Assembly (NCBI GenBank): GCA_037044905.1
Contig: JBAOKB010000144.1
Span: forward strand, 806,001 to 870,000
Reading direction: 5' to 3'
Source of the DNA: Hortaea werneckii
Taxonomy: Eukaryota; Ascomycota; Dothideomycetes; Mycosphaerellales; Teratosphaeriaceae
DNA: 64,000 nt
The position numbers and the translations under genes are program-made. The first letter of the stretch is position 1; each line of letters starts with the position of its first letter. Of this stretch, positions 11,076-22,019 are shown piece by piece. Under the pieces are notes generated by a model. The model saw only the letters and a list, made by a program, of their open reading frames with translations. It ran no database searches and had not been told where the DNA came from.

Positions 11076-12521
11076 ATGAGGTCCTTTAATACATACGCTG
11101 CATTGGCAGCGACCTTCGCTATCTCCGCATCCGCCGCCACCACCTGCGACGAGAACAATCCTTGCCCCGAATCCGCACCCTGCTGCTCGCAGTATGGCCA
11201 ATGTGGCGTGGGCGCATACTGTCTCGGAGGATGCGATCCCAGATATTCCTACGACCTTCAGTCATGTGTAGCAGCGCCAGTTTGCAAGAGCCAGGACTAC
11301 AAACTCAATTCACTCGACGACATCATGTCCAACCAGAAGTACTTAGGAGACTATGAGGATGTCAACTGGGTCGCGTCTGGAGACCCGCTGGCTTACAACG
11401 ACGACTCAGTGCTTCTGACCATGGCACCTGACACTTCAGGTACCCTACTCATGAGCACGAAGTACGTCTGGTATGGCAAGATCAGCGCTACCTTGAGGAC
11501 CAGCGCTGGAGCGGGTGTCGTCACAGCCTTCATCCTTATGAGTGATGTTAAGGATGAGATTGATTTCGAGTTCGTGGGTGTGGACATGGACCATGCTCAA
11601 AGCAACTATTACTTCCAGGGCATCACTGATTGTGAGTATCTTGGTATGCCCAACACCATGTATAAAGCTAACTAGCGCTGCTTAGACGAGAACGGAAAGA
11701 ACCTGTCTGTGTCTTCTGATACCCGTCAGAACTCGCACACCTATACGATCGACTGGAAGCCGGATTACGTGTCTTGGTACATTGATGGTCAGCAACTGAG
11801 GACCGTCTACCGTAATGAAACCTACAACGAGACGACCCAGCAGTACCATTTCCCACAGACGCCTTCTCGTGTCCAGCTTTCTCTGTGGCCAGCAGGCAGG
11901 TCAGACAATGCTCAAGGTACTATCAACTGGGCTGGTGGAGAGATCGACTGGAACAGTCAATACATGACCAATGGATACTACTATGCCATGGTCAGCGACG
12001 TCAACGTTGAATGTTACGACCCGCCGGACAACTTTGACAAGGACTTTGGCGACAAGGCGTACTACTACACTACCACCTATGGCACGAACGACACCGTTGC
12101 AATCGGCAACAACAATACCGAGCTAGCGAGCTTTTTAGCCACGGGTGACGACAAGGACAAAGACCCCAATGCATCGAAGTCTGCTTCAGCGAGCGGAACG
12201 AAGAGCACTTCTACTGCGTCCGAGTCCGCATCCGCTACACCTGAGACTGTCCCGGGTATCTCAGGCGGCGGCAACGATGCCATTTCCGGGCACGGAGGAG
12301 GATCGTCTGACTCTTCGAACAGCGGGTCGTCGAGCGATTCATCTAACTCGGACTCTGGTGATTCGGGTTCATCATCGGATTCATCTTCGAGCTCCTCCAA
12401 CTCAAACAGCTTCGTACAAGGTGGTGGTCAGCAGGCTACAAACTCCAACCAGGCTCCAGCGGTTATTGCAGGAAGTGGCGTGGCATTGTTGGGCTTCTTC
12501 GTCGCCTGCCTTCTACTGTGA
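11076..12521 (+). CDS. CRH-like GH16 cell-wall transglycosylase, chitin-binding, GPI-anchored
   Basis: Extracellular enzyme that links chitin to beta-1,6/1,3-glucan (Crh1/Utr2 family). Exons 11076-11631 and 11686-12521 join across a 54-bp intron inside the conserved block GITDYENGKN; 463 residues. Order: signal peptide ending near ASA-AT, a Cys-rich chitin-binding type 1 module (CPESAPCCSQYGQCG), then the GH16 domain with catalytic DEIDFEFVG, where the two Glu of E-x-D-x-E act as nucleophile and acid/base. A Ser-rich stalk (about 12170-12420) follows and a hydrophobic C-terminus typical of GPI attachment closes it. Start is the ATG giving the signal peptide; further in-frame codons upstream read into the leader. 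Intact. Close Crh-family identity (Crh1, Crh2/Utr2, Crr1 type) not resolved; the chitin module favours the Utr2/Crh2 type. Confidence 0.93.
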
Positions 12522-12923
12522 CCGCTTTGACCGTTGCAGATTGTCGTTTTATTTTTTAAGATTTGTTGGCATAGCGGGCGTTTGTGTTATTTGTACAGGA
12601 CCTGTGTTACATGATGTTTATGTAGTGAGACGAGGACTTAATGCATCATACGAGGAATACCAGATGTTTCAAGAAACTTCGAATATCACATGTTATGCTA
12701 TTCTGAGGTGGTGTACACCAATCGAAGCTGGACAAGATCACGTGATGGCGAATTGCGATATGCCAAGCATTTGGCTGTGGTGCGGGGCAGTTCCGCGCAC
12801 ATTTCGAATTGCAGATTGCAACTTGCCCGCGTGCACGACGACACCAGCGAGCCATTCTGCGACCCTCTAGACACCGACAACCCCATATAACCTCTCCCCG
12901 TCACCGACGAAACACCTGTCAAA
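12522..12923. other. Intergenic; 5' region of RPS21
   Basis: About 400 bp: 3' flank of the GH16 gene and promoter of the ribosomal protein gene. Nothing else recognised. Confidence 0.5.
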
Positions 12924-13306
12924 ATGGAGAACGAGCGTGGTGAGCTGGTCGACCTGTAAGACTGCCCCGAACCACCCCGCGATCGCATGGCCAGCCAACG
13001 CCTGGCAAGCGAATCTCCACACATGGGAAGAAGGCACGAGGGAAACGCGCATACTGACAATCTGTCTCTTCGAAAAGTTACGTCCCCCGCAAGTGCTCCG
13101 CGACGAACCGCATCATCAAGGCCACCGACCACGCCTCCGCCCAGATCTCCGTCGGCAACGTTGACGAGAACGGCCGCTACACCGGCGAGAACAAGACCTA
13201 CGCCCTGTGCGGGTTCGTGCGCGCGATGGGCGAGAGCGACGACTGCATGAACAGGCTCACCCAGCGGGACGGCTACCTCAAGGGTGTGTGGAGCGGCAGC
13301 AGATAA
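12924..13306 (+). CDS. RPS21: 40S ribosomal protein S21 (eS21)
   Basis: Component of the small ribosomal subunit, needed for 18S rRNA maturation. Exon 1 (12924-12955) codes the first ten codons and two bases of the next; a 122-bp intron follows, and exon 2 (13078-13306) completes 86 residues, the normal family length. The sequence follows the family closely: start MENERGELVDL, then YVPRKCSATNRII, DENGRYTGEN, YALCGFVRAMGESDD and the end GYLKGVWSGSR. An early intron just after the start is typical of fungal ribosomal protein genes. The reading frame is intact and GC-rich. Confidence 0.97.
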
Positions 13307-15853
13307 GCGGGTGTTGCTGGTGTGCATCGAAGAGGACACGGCGTTTAATGAGGGTAGGTTTGATACAGCCAGTGAAGACGTTTGGGGAACACCGGATTGT
13401 TGACAAAATGTTAGGCATGCGTGGAACGATACATGATGGCACTTTTGACAAGCGGCCTCTCGCTTGAAGTCCGTTAGAGCCTCCCTCGGCCTTAGTTAGC
13501 TCGCTCCAACTACCATTTCGAAACCGTCCACCCTTCAAATCCGCGAACATCTGTCCTGCAACTTTGTCTTCAGAGTCCAATTTCGCGCGTCCGCTGTGCT
13601 TTCATTTTTGATTTTGACATATGAAGTACAGCAGCAGCACGGCTACCAAACGGCCTTCTCTCCCCACCTGCTCAGGTAGGTTCCATGAGAGCAGAAGGAA
13701 AGGCAGAGCAGGCGGGCGCTGGCGTCTTCGGAAGCCGCATTTGCCTGTTCGACCCAGCCTAGATCAAGGAAACTTGGCCGCCTTTGAAAGTCTACAGCCG
13801 TTGAGCTTACTGGCTGTGGAACAGATACAGACGGCACATTGCCAACCTTCATATTTTGTTCACATTCCTTCGGTGACGAGTGCTAAACGATCTTGTGAAG
13901 TGAAGCGATACATGCTGCAAGCTGCGGGAAAACCGTCACGCGCTTGATAAGTTAGCGGAGAGGCCCGGTTTACATCCAAGGCAGGTCGAGCCGTGAACCA
14001 GGAACACGTCCACATGCTTTACACAACCCAGCTGCTCGAGATCGCCGATTCTTTCCAATTGTTCTAGTCTTTCTAGTAAGAAACCAAATGTGGCATAGTC
14101 CGTGTGCAGATGCAGCCGCGAAGGTTTCAGGTACCTTTCTGCATTCCGTCGGCATGCCCTAAGTGCCTTCCGTGATGGGCGAATGACATCTAGTGTACTT
14201 CATTTGATGTGATTGCGAAGGCTGTAGGAAAGGGAAAGGGGGCTTCATTGCACGCACAAGCACGCTTAGGAGTACGAGAGCCGTAAAGCAGGACAGCCCA
14301 CCTATCCTTAACCACAGTATTCCCTGCTGCAACGCGGGTAAGCATGTTGATGAATACGAAGGAGCAGACTCAAGTCCGCTGCACGAACAGAGATGGAATA
14401 GCAAAGTAATTGCTTTGAAAGGCAAGGCGTTCAATGCTGATCTGGCCAGGCATATGATGATTGAGGAGACTCTCCCACCGAGCCCTAATGCATACCATCG
14501 AATGAGCAGGTCACGTAGAGTTGCGCCAGCCGGTGGTCATGCGGAAGGGGGAAGACCGGCTTGTGTCGAAGCTCGAGCGGGCACAGAGGACATCGAATCG
14601 TTGGCAGCAGAACGACAGTCCTAGGGAACTTTGACCGAGTACATCCTCGGTGCATTGGAATATGGTGAAGGCTTTGGCTGGTCCGAAAGCCCATGCAAAC
14701 AAGTGACATGCCCACTATGCCTAATAAGCAGTACTCCTGTAGCCGAAGCTAACATCCGAACCTTACACCAAAGGGAGGTCGCCTTTAGGTGGCTGACTTA
14801 TTGGAATCATGACCGCCTTGCCATGTTTTGTCACCCTTCTGCCCATAAGGTTGTCGTTCCTGCGATTCAAATCCCAGCTGGACCTATAGATCGCCAGGGC
14901 CGCTTGCCAGGGCCGTTCCGGCTCCGGTGACATTTGGAAGCTTGATGTGCGCTAGCAGTGCCGACCTTACTTTTATAATACATGGCCGAGGCAACCTTCA
15001 GCCCTTTCCTTTGCGTCCTTTTGAGCGATGAAGTAGTGATTGCGGTTTTCTTTTCAAATGGCGCATATTGCGACGTATGGTGTCTGACTCCATCTGGTCA
15101 TGAAGAATGTGCCATCCATTCATAGCTTGGCCTGCAACAGCAACAACTATCTCTTTGCTTGTCCATCACCAAGACCTCTTCTAGAACCTTACTTCGAAGC
15201 TTCCACACTAGTGCTCAAAAGCGCGCGTTTTGCATGCTTTGGTCTTCCACATTGTCTCTCAAATGATGATGTGATCGGCATGCAGAAGCTTCGGCCCTGC
15301 AAGTGAATCAATAGCGCAACCACTGGAGACTTCCGTGATCGGGTAGCTTATGTCTCTACGCTCAAAAGGCTGTTCCAATCTTCCATTCGGGACCGACGGC
15401 ACTGTTCCATTGCGAGAAAGAAGATGGCACACACGGGCCAAGCACGTACAGATGACTACTGGGCTGGGCCAGCGGCAAACTCCACGCGGACGAAATGGAA
15501 TATCTTGTCTCGAGCCAGGAGACTCTGAATGGCTTAGTCCAGCAACTCCAGTGACAGATTTACCTCCAAAGTATACTTGCTAGTTAGCCCTCTAGGGCTC
15601 AATCTTGAGGGCATTCTGGACTGCGGTACCTTACAATGCACGCTCGACGTAGATATCACACCACGTGGTATCGACCCATTACGGTCGAGAGCATCGATCG
15701 ATCATGTCGTAGACGACTACAAAAGGCAGGATCATCGCTCTCCTGTTTTAGATCATTCCCTCCCAAACCACAACGAAGACAGACCACCAATCGCCGCAGC
15801 CTTCCCTTCGCAATCGTTCGCCCGCACCACCACCTTCAACGGTCCACAACACT
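13307..15853. other. 2.5 kb gene-poor stretch
   Basis: Longest stretch in the window without a recognisable gene. Short open frames occur on both strands but none has a domain, signal peptide or matching splice partner. Base composition looks similar to the surroundings; I see no long repeats, transposon ends or AT-rich decay. The last few hundred bases serve as promoter for the small secreted protein. Confidence 0.5.
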
Positions 15854-16513
15854 ATGCAACTCATCGCAGGACTTCTCCTCGGTGCAAGCGCCCTCGTGGC
15901 CGCTTCTCCCTTAGTCGAGCGCCAAAGCTTCAGCACCGACCCCAACGCCCCTTGCGGCATGCAAGCATTCGGTACATCTACTCCTTCCAAGTCCCTGACC
16001 AAACGGACACGAAACCCATACTAACCTAACAACCCCAGGCACCGGTCCCCCATCCGGCAGCGACTCGAGCTTCGAATCCAACCCGGCCTACAGCGCCTTC
16101 GCCTTCGCCGCACCGGCACCCAAGGGCTACAAGGCGGCCTTCCGCAACCAGGACGGCTCCACCCAGCAGGACGGCTACATGGGGTACTACCTCCTACAGA
16201 CCTACAACACCACTGCGTGCGGCCAGTACTGCGACAACGCGAACGGCTGCAACGCGTTTAACATCTACTTTGAGCGTGATCCGTTGCTTAACCCGGCGCC
16301 GGCTTGCCCGAATCCGCTGCCGACTACTAATGTAAGTGACACCGAAATATCGATTGCAATGTGGAGGAGGAGCAAGTGCTGACTGTTTTATGATAGATCA
16401 AGTGTTCGCTCTGGGGAAGCTCCGTCAGCGCTGCTACCGCGACGAACGAGGGCCAGTACCGGAGCAGTTCCACGTTGTTATTGCCGGGCTCTGACGGCTT
16501 CAACAAGCAGTAG
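15854..16513 (+). CDS. Small secreted Cys-containing protein, PAN/apple-like
   Basis: Predicted secreted protein of 175 residues. Three exons, 15854-15971, 16039-16331 and 16397-16513, join in phase across introns of 67 and 65 bp. The N-terminus is a signal peptide (MQLIAGLLLGASALVAA) followed by a short propeptide-like segment SPLVERQ. The mature part contains a C-x3-C-x5-C-like pattern (ACGQYCDNANGCNAFNIYFE) and later single cysteines in ACPNP and IKCSLWG. This arrangement, ending with a Trp-Gly segment, recurs in many Pezizomycotina secreted proteins and resembles a PAN/apple-type fold; function is not established. Start is set by the signal peptide. Intact. It could act at the cell wall or in host contact, but nothing in the sequence decides this. 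Confidence 0.8.
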
Positions 16514-17057
16514 ATTAGCTCAGCGTAACGCAGAGTGGTGTTTGAGGGATAGAGAAGATACTTGAGATGATCAGTGTTGCGCCGAGCGTGCTTGGCTAGC
16601 TTGGTCAACATTATAGCTACCGTTGGTTATTTCTTGTCTCTAGCACTTGGGTTTATATAGACCATGTTATTATTCATGGAAAGCTTGACCCAATGATCCC
16701 AATCGGATGAGGGACTTCCACTTTCAGTTGATACTTGGAGACGGGAGAGACCGTCCTAACGAGGCTGAAACAGTTCAGAAACTTCATCGTGATCTGGATA
16801 TGGGCTCATGCCCTGGAGCGTTGAGGAAATCTCTGCGACTGATGTGAACCGGCATGCATCAAAAGCTACAACGCTATTCAACACTAATTAGAAATAAATA
16901 GAGTAGGGTATATACGCAAAAAGGTCAAAATTCCCGTATGCAATCTCATCAGTCTCATTACCAATAAGCCCCCTTCCTAAAGCATTGTGTCCTGGTAACA
17001 CCTGCTCCCAGCCAGTTCAACCCCGAGCAAAAATCATTCACAAGCCTTTCTTCCTCC
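16514..17057. other. Intergenic, convergent 3' flanks
   Basis: About 540 bp between the secreted-protein gene and the reverse DUF7514 gene; both end here. AT-rich around 16,870-16,920. No gene seen. Confidence 0.5.
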
Positions 17058-19643
17058 TCACCAATTCACAGGCGCATACCTCCTCCCATCGACCCCAGTC
17101 ACAGGCCCCTTCCCCTTACCCCCCGGACTCTTCCCATCGCCTTCGAACCTCGTCTGCTTCGGCCTGTCCTGCCTGCGCTGCTCGGCCGCCCTCTCCGAGT
17201 CCTCAGGATCATCAGACTCCGGACTCAAATCCGACGTCGATATCCTCGCTTCGCGTCTACGGCTGCGTCGTCTAGAGCGTTCACGCTCGCGTTCGCGGTG
17301 AGAGTCGGGAAAGGGGGGTCCGCGATGGGGAACGTCGTGTGGTGGGTAAGGTGCTCCGCGGGGGTCGAAAGGAGGGGCGGAGCCTGGAGGTATGGGGGTG
17401 GGGAGTTCCTTCGAGGATCACCGCGTGGGCCGGGGGGTGGGTACATGCCTCCGCCGGGGGGAGGTCCATGCTCTGGGGGCGTGACCTTCGGCCGTGGTCG
17501 TGGTGGGGAGGATATGGCCGGCCGCTGGGTGGTGGTCGGTCGCGATCGTCGTAATCGCGACTTGGAGGGCTGTGGTCGAATCTTGCCCGTCGTCGGGGAG
17601 AGTCGTATCTGTCTCTTGGGTCTCTCGGGTCTCGCCTTGGATCAGGTCGGCGATCGGCTTCCATTGGGCCTGGGGAGATTGGTCTACCGTGCGGTCCGCG
17701 TAGACTCACACCCCTCCTAGGCGGGTAAGGATCCATATCAGGAGGCGGTCCGCCGGACCGTGGTCGTGGTGGCGGAGGAGCACCAGACATGGGGCGCATG
17801 CCTGGCGGTGGCGGCATGCCGGATGGAGGCGGCGGTTGGGGCTGACGAGCCAACATGCGTGGCAAACAATGGACTCGCACTCGGTCGGAAGAGACCTGGA
17901 CCTCCCTCTGCAGTAGCAGGCGGCGAGGTAGCATCGTGAGCAGAGCTCCGGCGACGCTCATCGTACCCGGCCGCGGAGCCAAAATAATCCGAACCTTCTC
18001 TCTGTTGGCTGCTGATTGGTGTAGGGTCATGACTCTTAGAATGTCTTAGGCCTGGTTCAGCTGGGAGGCGATGGCTATGATGCGGATGGCGATGAGCGCC
18101 AGGCTCGTGAGATGAAGATGGGCGAGAATGTCTGAAAGCTTCTGGATCATCTGAAGGCCCGGTCCATTCGTCGTCAGCACTACCTGACGTTCCAGGCCGG
18201 GAATGTGAATGGTGGGATCCACTGGCATGGCGCCTATGCCTGTGTCCACGGTGCTCGCCTGGCGCAGGGCTACCAGAGGTGGCTTGGTCTTCGGACAGAT
18301 GAGCACCATGATGCGGATGTTTATTGTCTGGTAGACTTCGGCGTCTCCTATCACGCTCCAGCGCTACTTTGTCCCGACTGCGGCTCCTGCTCCCTCCTCT
18401 GCCATCCCAAAGGTGCGGACTGCCGATGTTCCTGATCACATGGCCCATAGTTGATGCACCGTCCTTGGCTTTGTCACGCATTGTAGGTCTGGGGCTCATG
18501 CCTGGTCTTTTGCTGCTACTGCGCACAATGCTCGGGCGACCATCGACATGGCGGTAAAGCGGGTTCCTGAAATAAGCCAGTGCTGGCCCTTTAGAGCCTA
18601 CGCTCTCAGCATCTTCTGCATCCTCCTTGGCATGCTTGTCACGGATACGTCTCGTCTCAGCCTGCTCAGCCTCGAGCTCTCGCACACGTTCCTCCTCCTC
18701 CGCTTCCCTTCTAAGGCGCTCAGAGACACCTTCATACCATGCTACCATGTGTCTGTCAGGCTCCGGCGGAAAGCACTGGCGAGGCAATATCTTTGGGAAG
18801 ACATTCCCAGTAGTCGGATCTTTGACATCCCAGCGCCGAACGGCTTCTCGAAGAAATTCGGAGTGCTCTGCTGGACCAAGGAGGAGTTGGATGGTCTGCC
18901 ACATTATCCAGCCTTCCGTCTTCAGTGCAGGAACCGTCGGGTCCGCAAATGCAGTACTGTGGGCGAACGATTGTGGCTGCAGACTGTGCAGACAACCAAG
19001 GGACTTGTAAATGAAAGCGATGCTCTCGCTTGGTGTAGCAAGGAAGAGCTGGTCATAGTTGCCATGCAAGTCCCTATAGAATTGTGCTAGCTGGGTAGGC
19101 GTGAGGTCGGGGTTGTCAGATGGCTCGTAGTGCTCGTTGATGACGTCCTTCAGACCGCGCAGAAGCGACTTGAGACGATCAGTCCCGGTCTTGTCCGGTT
19201 TGAACAGGTAGTCCCAGTATTCGAATGCCTCCCTTTCTTCCACCGCAAGCTCATGCTGCTCCACCTTCTGCCTCCGGGCTGGGTTGCATGTTTGGTGCCG
19301 CAGCGCGATCTTCGACACCATCATGATCAGGGTGCGGCCCTTCGTTCATGGTCGCCGTCGCTGGCGCGCTTGTGGCGCGGTGCAGGTAGATGGACGGGCC
19401 AGGGCTGTCTTCGGATTCGTGCAGACGTGAGATGTCGCCCTATGACTGGCTCTTCGGTAGCGCGATGTTGTTGTCGGCGTGCGACGATTGCTCCAGAAGC
19501 TCGCCAAACTTTGCGTGTAGTAGGTCAAGCTGTAACGAGATGAGTGAGCCGCACGAGTTGCAGGAGTAGAGCTCGGTCGAGGAAGCGACAGGTTCGAGAT
19601 GTTGGTGAAGATGTTGTTGACTACTGTGTTGGGTGGTATTCAT
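17058..19643 (-). CDS. DUF7514 protein with Pro/Arg-rich tail; several frame breaks
   Basis: Fungal protein of unknown function. The conserved domain (about 18600-19260) reads FEYWDYLFKPDKTGT, then SDNPDLTPTQLAQFYRDLHG, PSESIAFIYKSLG, LKTEGWIMWQTIQLLLGP and PRQCFPPEPDRHMVAWYEGVSERLRREAEEE (quoted in parts), matching DUF7514. A Glu/Arg coiled coil, His/Ser-rich and Pro/Arg-rich stretches follow, ending APVNW with TGA at 17058-17060. The protein-like reading needs frame changes near 17394-17398 (GGGGG), 17456-17461 (GGGGGG), 17845-17895 and 19260-19300. An in-frame TAG lies at 19440-19442 between the N-terminal frame (start MNTTQHSS at 19643) and the segment GDISRLHESEDSPGPS. The 17.8 kb change could instead be an intron. 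As read, the gene cannot give one full protein; it is either error-laden sequence or a pseudogene. Confidence 0.6.
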
Positions 19644-20028
19644 TAGGTGGAAGATTAACAGGGCGCGTCAAGATATCGTATCAGGAAGGGAGACAGCTGG
19701 ACACAAACCAAACAAGTTGCTTAGGCGCATAGACGAAAGATTGTCACGGAGTCACGGTACTGAAGTGGGTGGTAGTGTGGTGATGCATGTGCGTCGCTGG
19801 CGCATGCGACTGAGCTGCCGCCTGACGTAGGAGCTTCATACCTACACAACAACCACACCATACGTGCAGCAGGGCAGGAGCTTGCGACAGCATGGTGGCG
19901 TTCCTGTGTGGCGCTGCTGTGGCGTTCCACACCATCAATGCTTACATAGTACTAATGATAGGTACTTGCCTAGAAGTACTAGGTAGGAAGGAAAGTGTGC
20001 AAGACAGAGTACTTGCTAGATAGCTGCT
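19644..20028. other. Intergenic
   Basis: About 385 bp between the start of the DUF7514 gene and the end of the NmrA-like gene; nothing recognised. Confidence 0.5.
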
Positions 20029-21134
20029 TTACAACTTATCCTTATTCGCCACCAAACTCTGCTTGAGACTCAACAACTTATCCTGCACCCCAAGATCCTC
20101 CGGCATGACCTTGTCATCCTCATCGTACGCTGCGTACCAGTCTGTTGCCACTTCGTTCAGTTTGACCTGACTCGCCAACTCCTTCCCGAAAATTATCATG
20201 ATCCCCTCATAGTTCTTCGGCGTGCATTGAACCAACTCAACCCGCTTTCCCGTGACCTCAGACCATGTCTTGAAGACTTCGGACAAGGGCAGGATATCCG
20301 AGTGCACGCTCACGTACTTGGCGGGCAGAGTCTGGGATGGATTGGAGAGCACGGCGTGCACCATGCAGCCCACGTTGTGTTCGACGTCCGTCACCCACAT
20401 GATGGTCTCGGGCTTGCAAGGGAGGACTACGATGTGTCCGCCATACGTCCCGGGCTGTTGTTGAAAGCTGCAGTCAGCTTGCTATCCCTGCGAATCTACC
20501 TTCCATCTTCCATCTTCCCACCGACTCACCATTTCCAAGGGTTTGAGCATGCTAAACAGGTTACTAACGAAGAACCCGACTCCCAGAAAAGTCGTCTTCT
20601 TCGCCAGGTCCGGGAGGGATCGTTTGATCTCGTCGGCAGCTTTATCCTTGTAGTCCCAATGAGGACAGATATAGTCTTGCCTGCCAGCTTCTCCCCAGAG
20701 GCCAGCGTATGGATGATGAAATGCTCCAAGGTAGAGCTCTTCTGCGCAGCCCTGGCGATCGTGAGCATCTGGTTGAATTCCTTCTCCCCAGCACCAGCCT
20801 GGCCGAGCTGCATGAGGTAGTCCCAGAAGTTCGTCACGGCGAAGATGGCGTTGGCATCCTGTGCACTCCATGTTCAGTAAAGGTCGCGTGCGTTGTGCTG
20901 TATTGCTAAGGGTTCAAGAAGGCAACCGACCTTGAACACCTCCACCAACGACGCCTCATCATCGTAATCCGCAGAAGCGAGCTCAGCACCCTTCGCAGCT
21001 AAAGCCTGCGCAGCCTGACCGTTCACGTTTCGAGTGATAGCTCTAACTCGCCATCCGTCTTCGTTCAACATCCGTCGTGCCACTGAGCCACCAAGCTGGC
21101 CCGTAGCGCCGCAAACGACAATAAGCTTCGACAT
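20029..21134 (-). CDS. NmrA-like NAD(P)-binding protein, one frame break
   Basis: Rossmann-fold protein of the NmrA/HSCARG type, atypical short-chain dehydrogenases that often sense NAD(P) redox state. NmrA itself represses the nitrogen activator AreA. Exons 20931-21134, 20530-20858 and 20029-20454 join at phase 0 across introns of 72 and 75 bp. The N-terminus has the nucleotide-binding motif MSKLIVVCGATGQLGGSVARRML. Exon 2 starts DANAIFAVTNFWDY and later has HFIIHTLASGEKLAG, then in another frame YICPHWDYKDKAADEIK. Exon 2 is 329 bases where 330 are needed, so one base is missing near 20674, exactly where the frames part. With it the protein would be 319 residues, normal for the family. Start is the ATG at 21134. 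The specific function is unknown; many paralogues exist. Confidence 0.82.
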
Positions 21135-22019
21135 GATGACCAAAAAAGCTATCTTTCAACCAAAACGTCGATTGTGTATAGGCAGCAGATTGGAGTGGAA
21201 AACCCATCAAAGACGTGGATGGATCCTGGACTTTTAAAAGGGTGGAAACCCACACGACCTTGAGGTGGTCACTCACGTAAGCACCTGGAGTTTGGAGCTG
21301 GCTCGCACTCGCGAAGACACATGAATGGTTCAAGCCGGAGTAACAAGTCACTTTCTCTTGTCATTGCTACTCCAGGGCAAGGAAGTGGTCACGTTCTTCC
21401 CAATTCCCAATGGAAATGGGCATGAAAGGCCAAAGTGGTTTGGGGAGAAATGCTACTGTAACCCCACTTGTAAATCCAGTAGGAACTCCTACACAAGACT
21501 ATCCCCCTTTGCGCCATCCTGCCACCCCTCGTGCATCCTCCCAACCCTCCCAATGTGAGATTAACAACCCTCCTTCTTCGGCTTCTCACTTGAGCGTCCG
21601 TCACGTAGAGTCGGACAGGTCGCATGAGCTGATTAGCTAACAAGACCCGCGCAGACCGAACACCGTAAAGCCCCAGAACACGGCGAGGAGCTGCACAATC
21701 ATCATACTAATAAAAATGAAATCCGATTTTTCTGTACATTACACATTTTGCAGGAAAAGAAAATAGCTCTTTGACTACAGATGGCCCCCCCTCCAGATGA
21801 ATTTGCTTGAACGCTGCAAGGAAAAACACCCCAATTCCTCCCCATCCCCATATGTCCATCCCGTCCTCTCTTGCCCTGTCCACTTTCTTCGTGGACATGT
21901 AGCACATCAGCTCTCCTTCCTAGCCGTGAGGCAAGGAGCCATATTCATTAATCCCCTTCACGTTTCTTTACAGGGAGGGGAAGGATGCTACAACACCCCT
22001 CCGACCTTCCATCTTCCCC
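21135..22019. other. Intergenic
   Basis: About 885 bp between the NmrA-like gene start and the HMG-CoA reductase 3' end. Short frames only. Confidence 0.5.

Noticed and set aside
14820..14900. tRNA-like T-arm (GATTCAAATCC)
   Set aside because: No matching A-box, anticodon arm or acceptor stem could be folded around it.
13307..15853. Transposon relic or RIP-mutated repeat in the gene-poor stretch
   Set aside because: No terminal repeats, no transposase-like frames and no AT-rich bias visible by eye.
17845..17895. 54-bp intron in the DUF7514 tail (GTCTCT...GTCAG)
   Set aside because: Phase does not match on the two sides, and no branch point is evident; kept only as a possibility.
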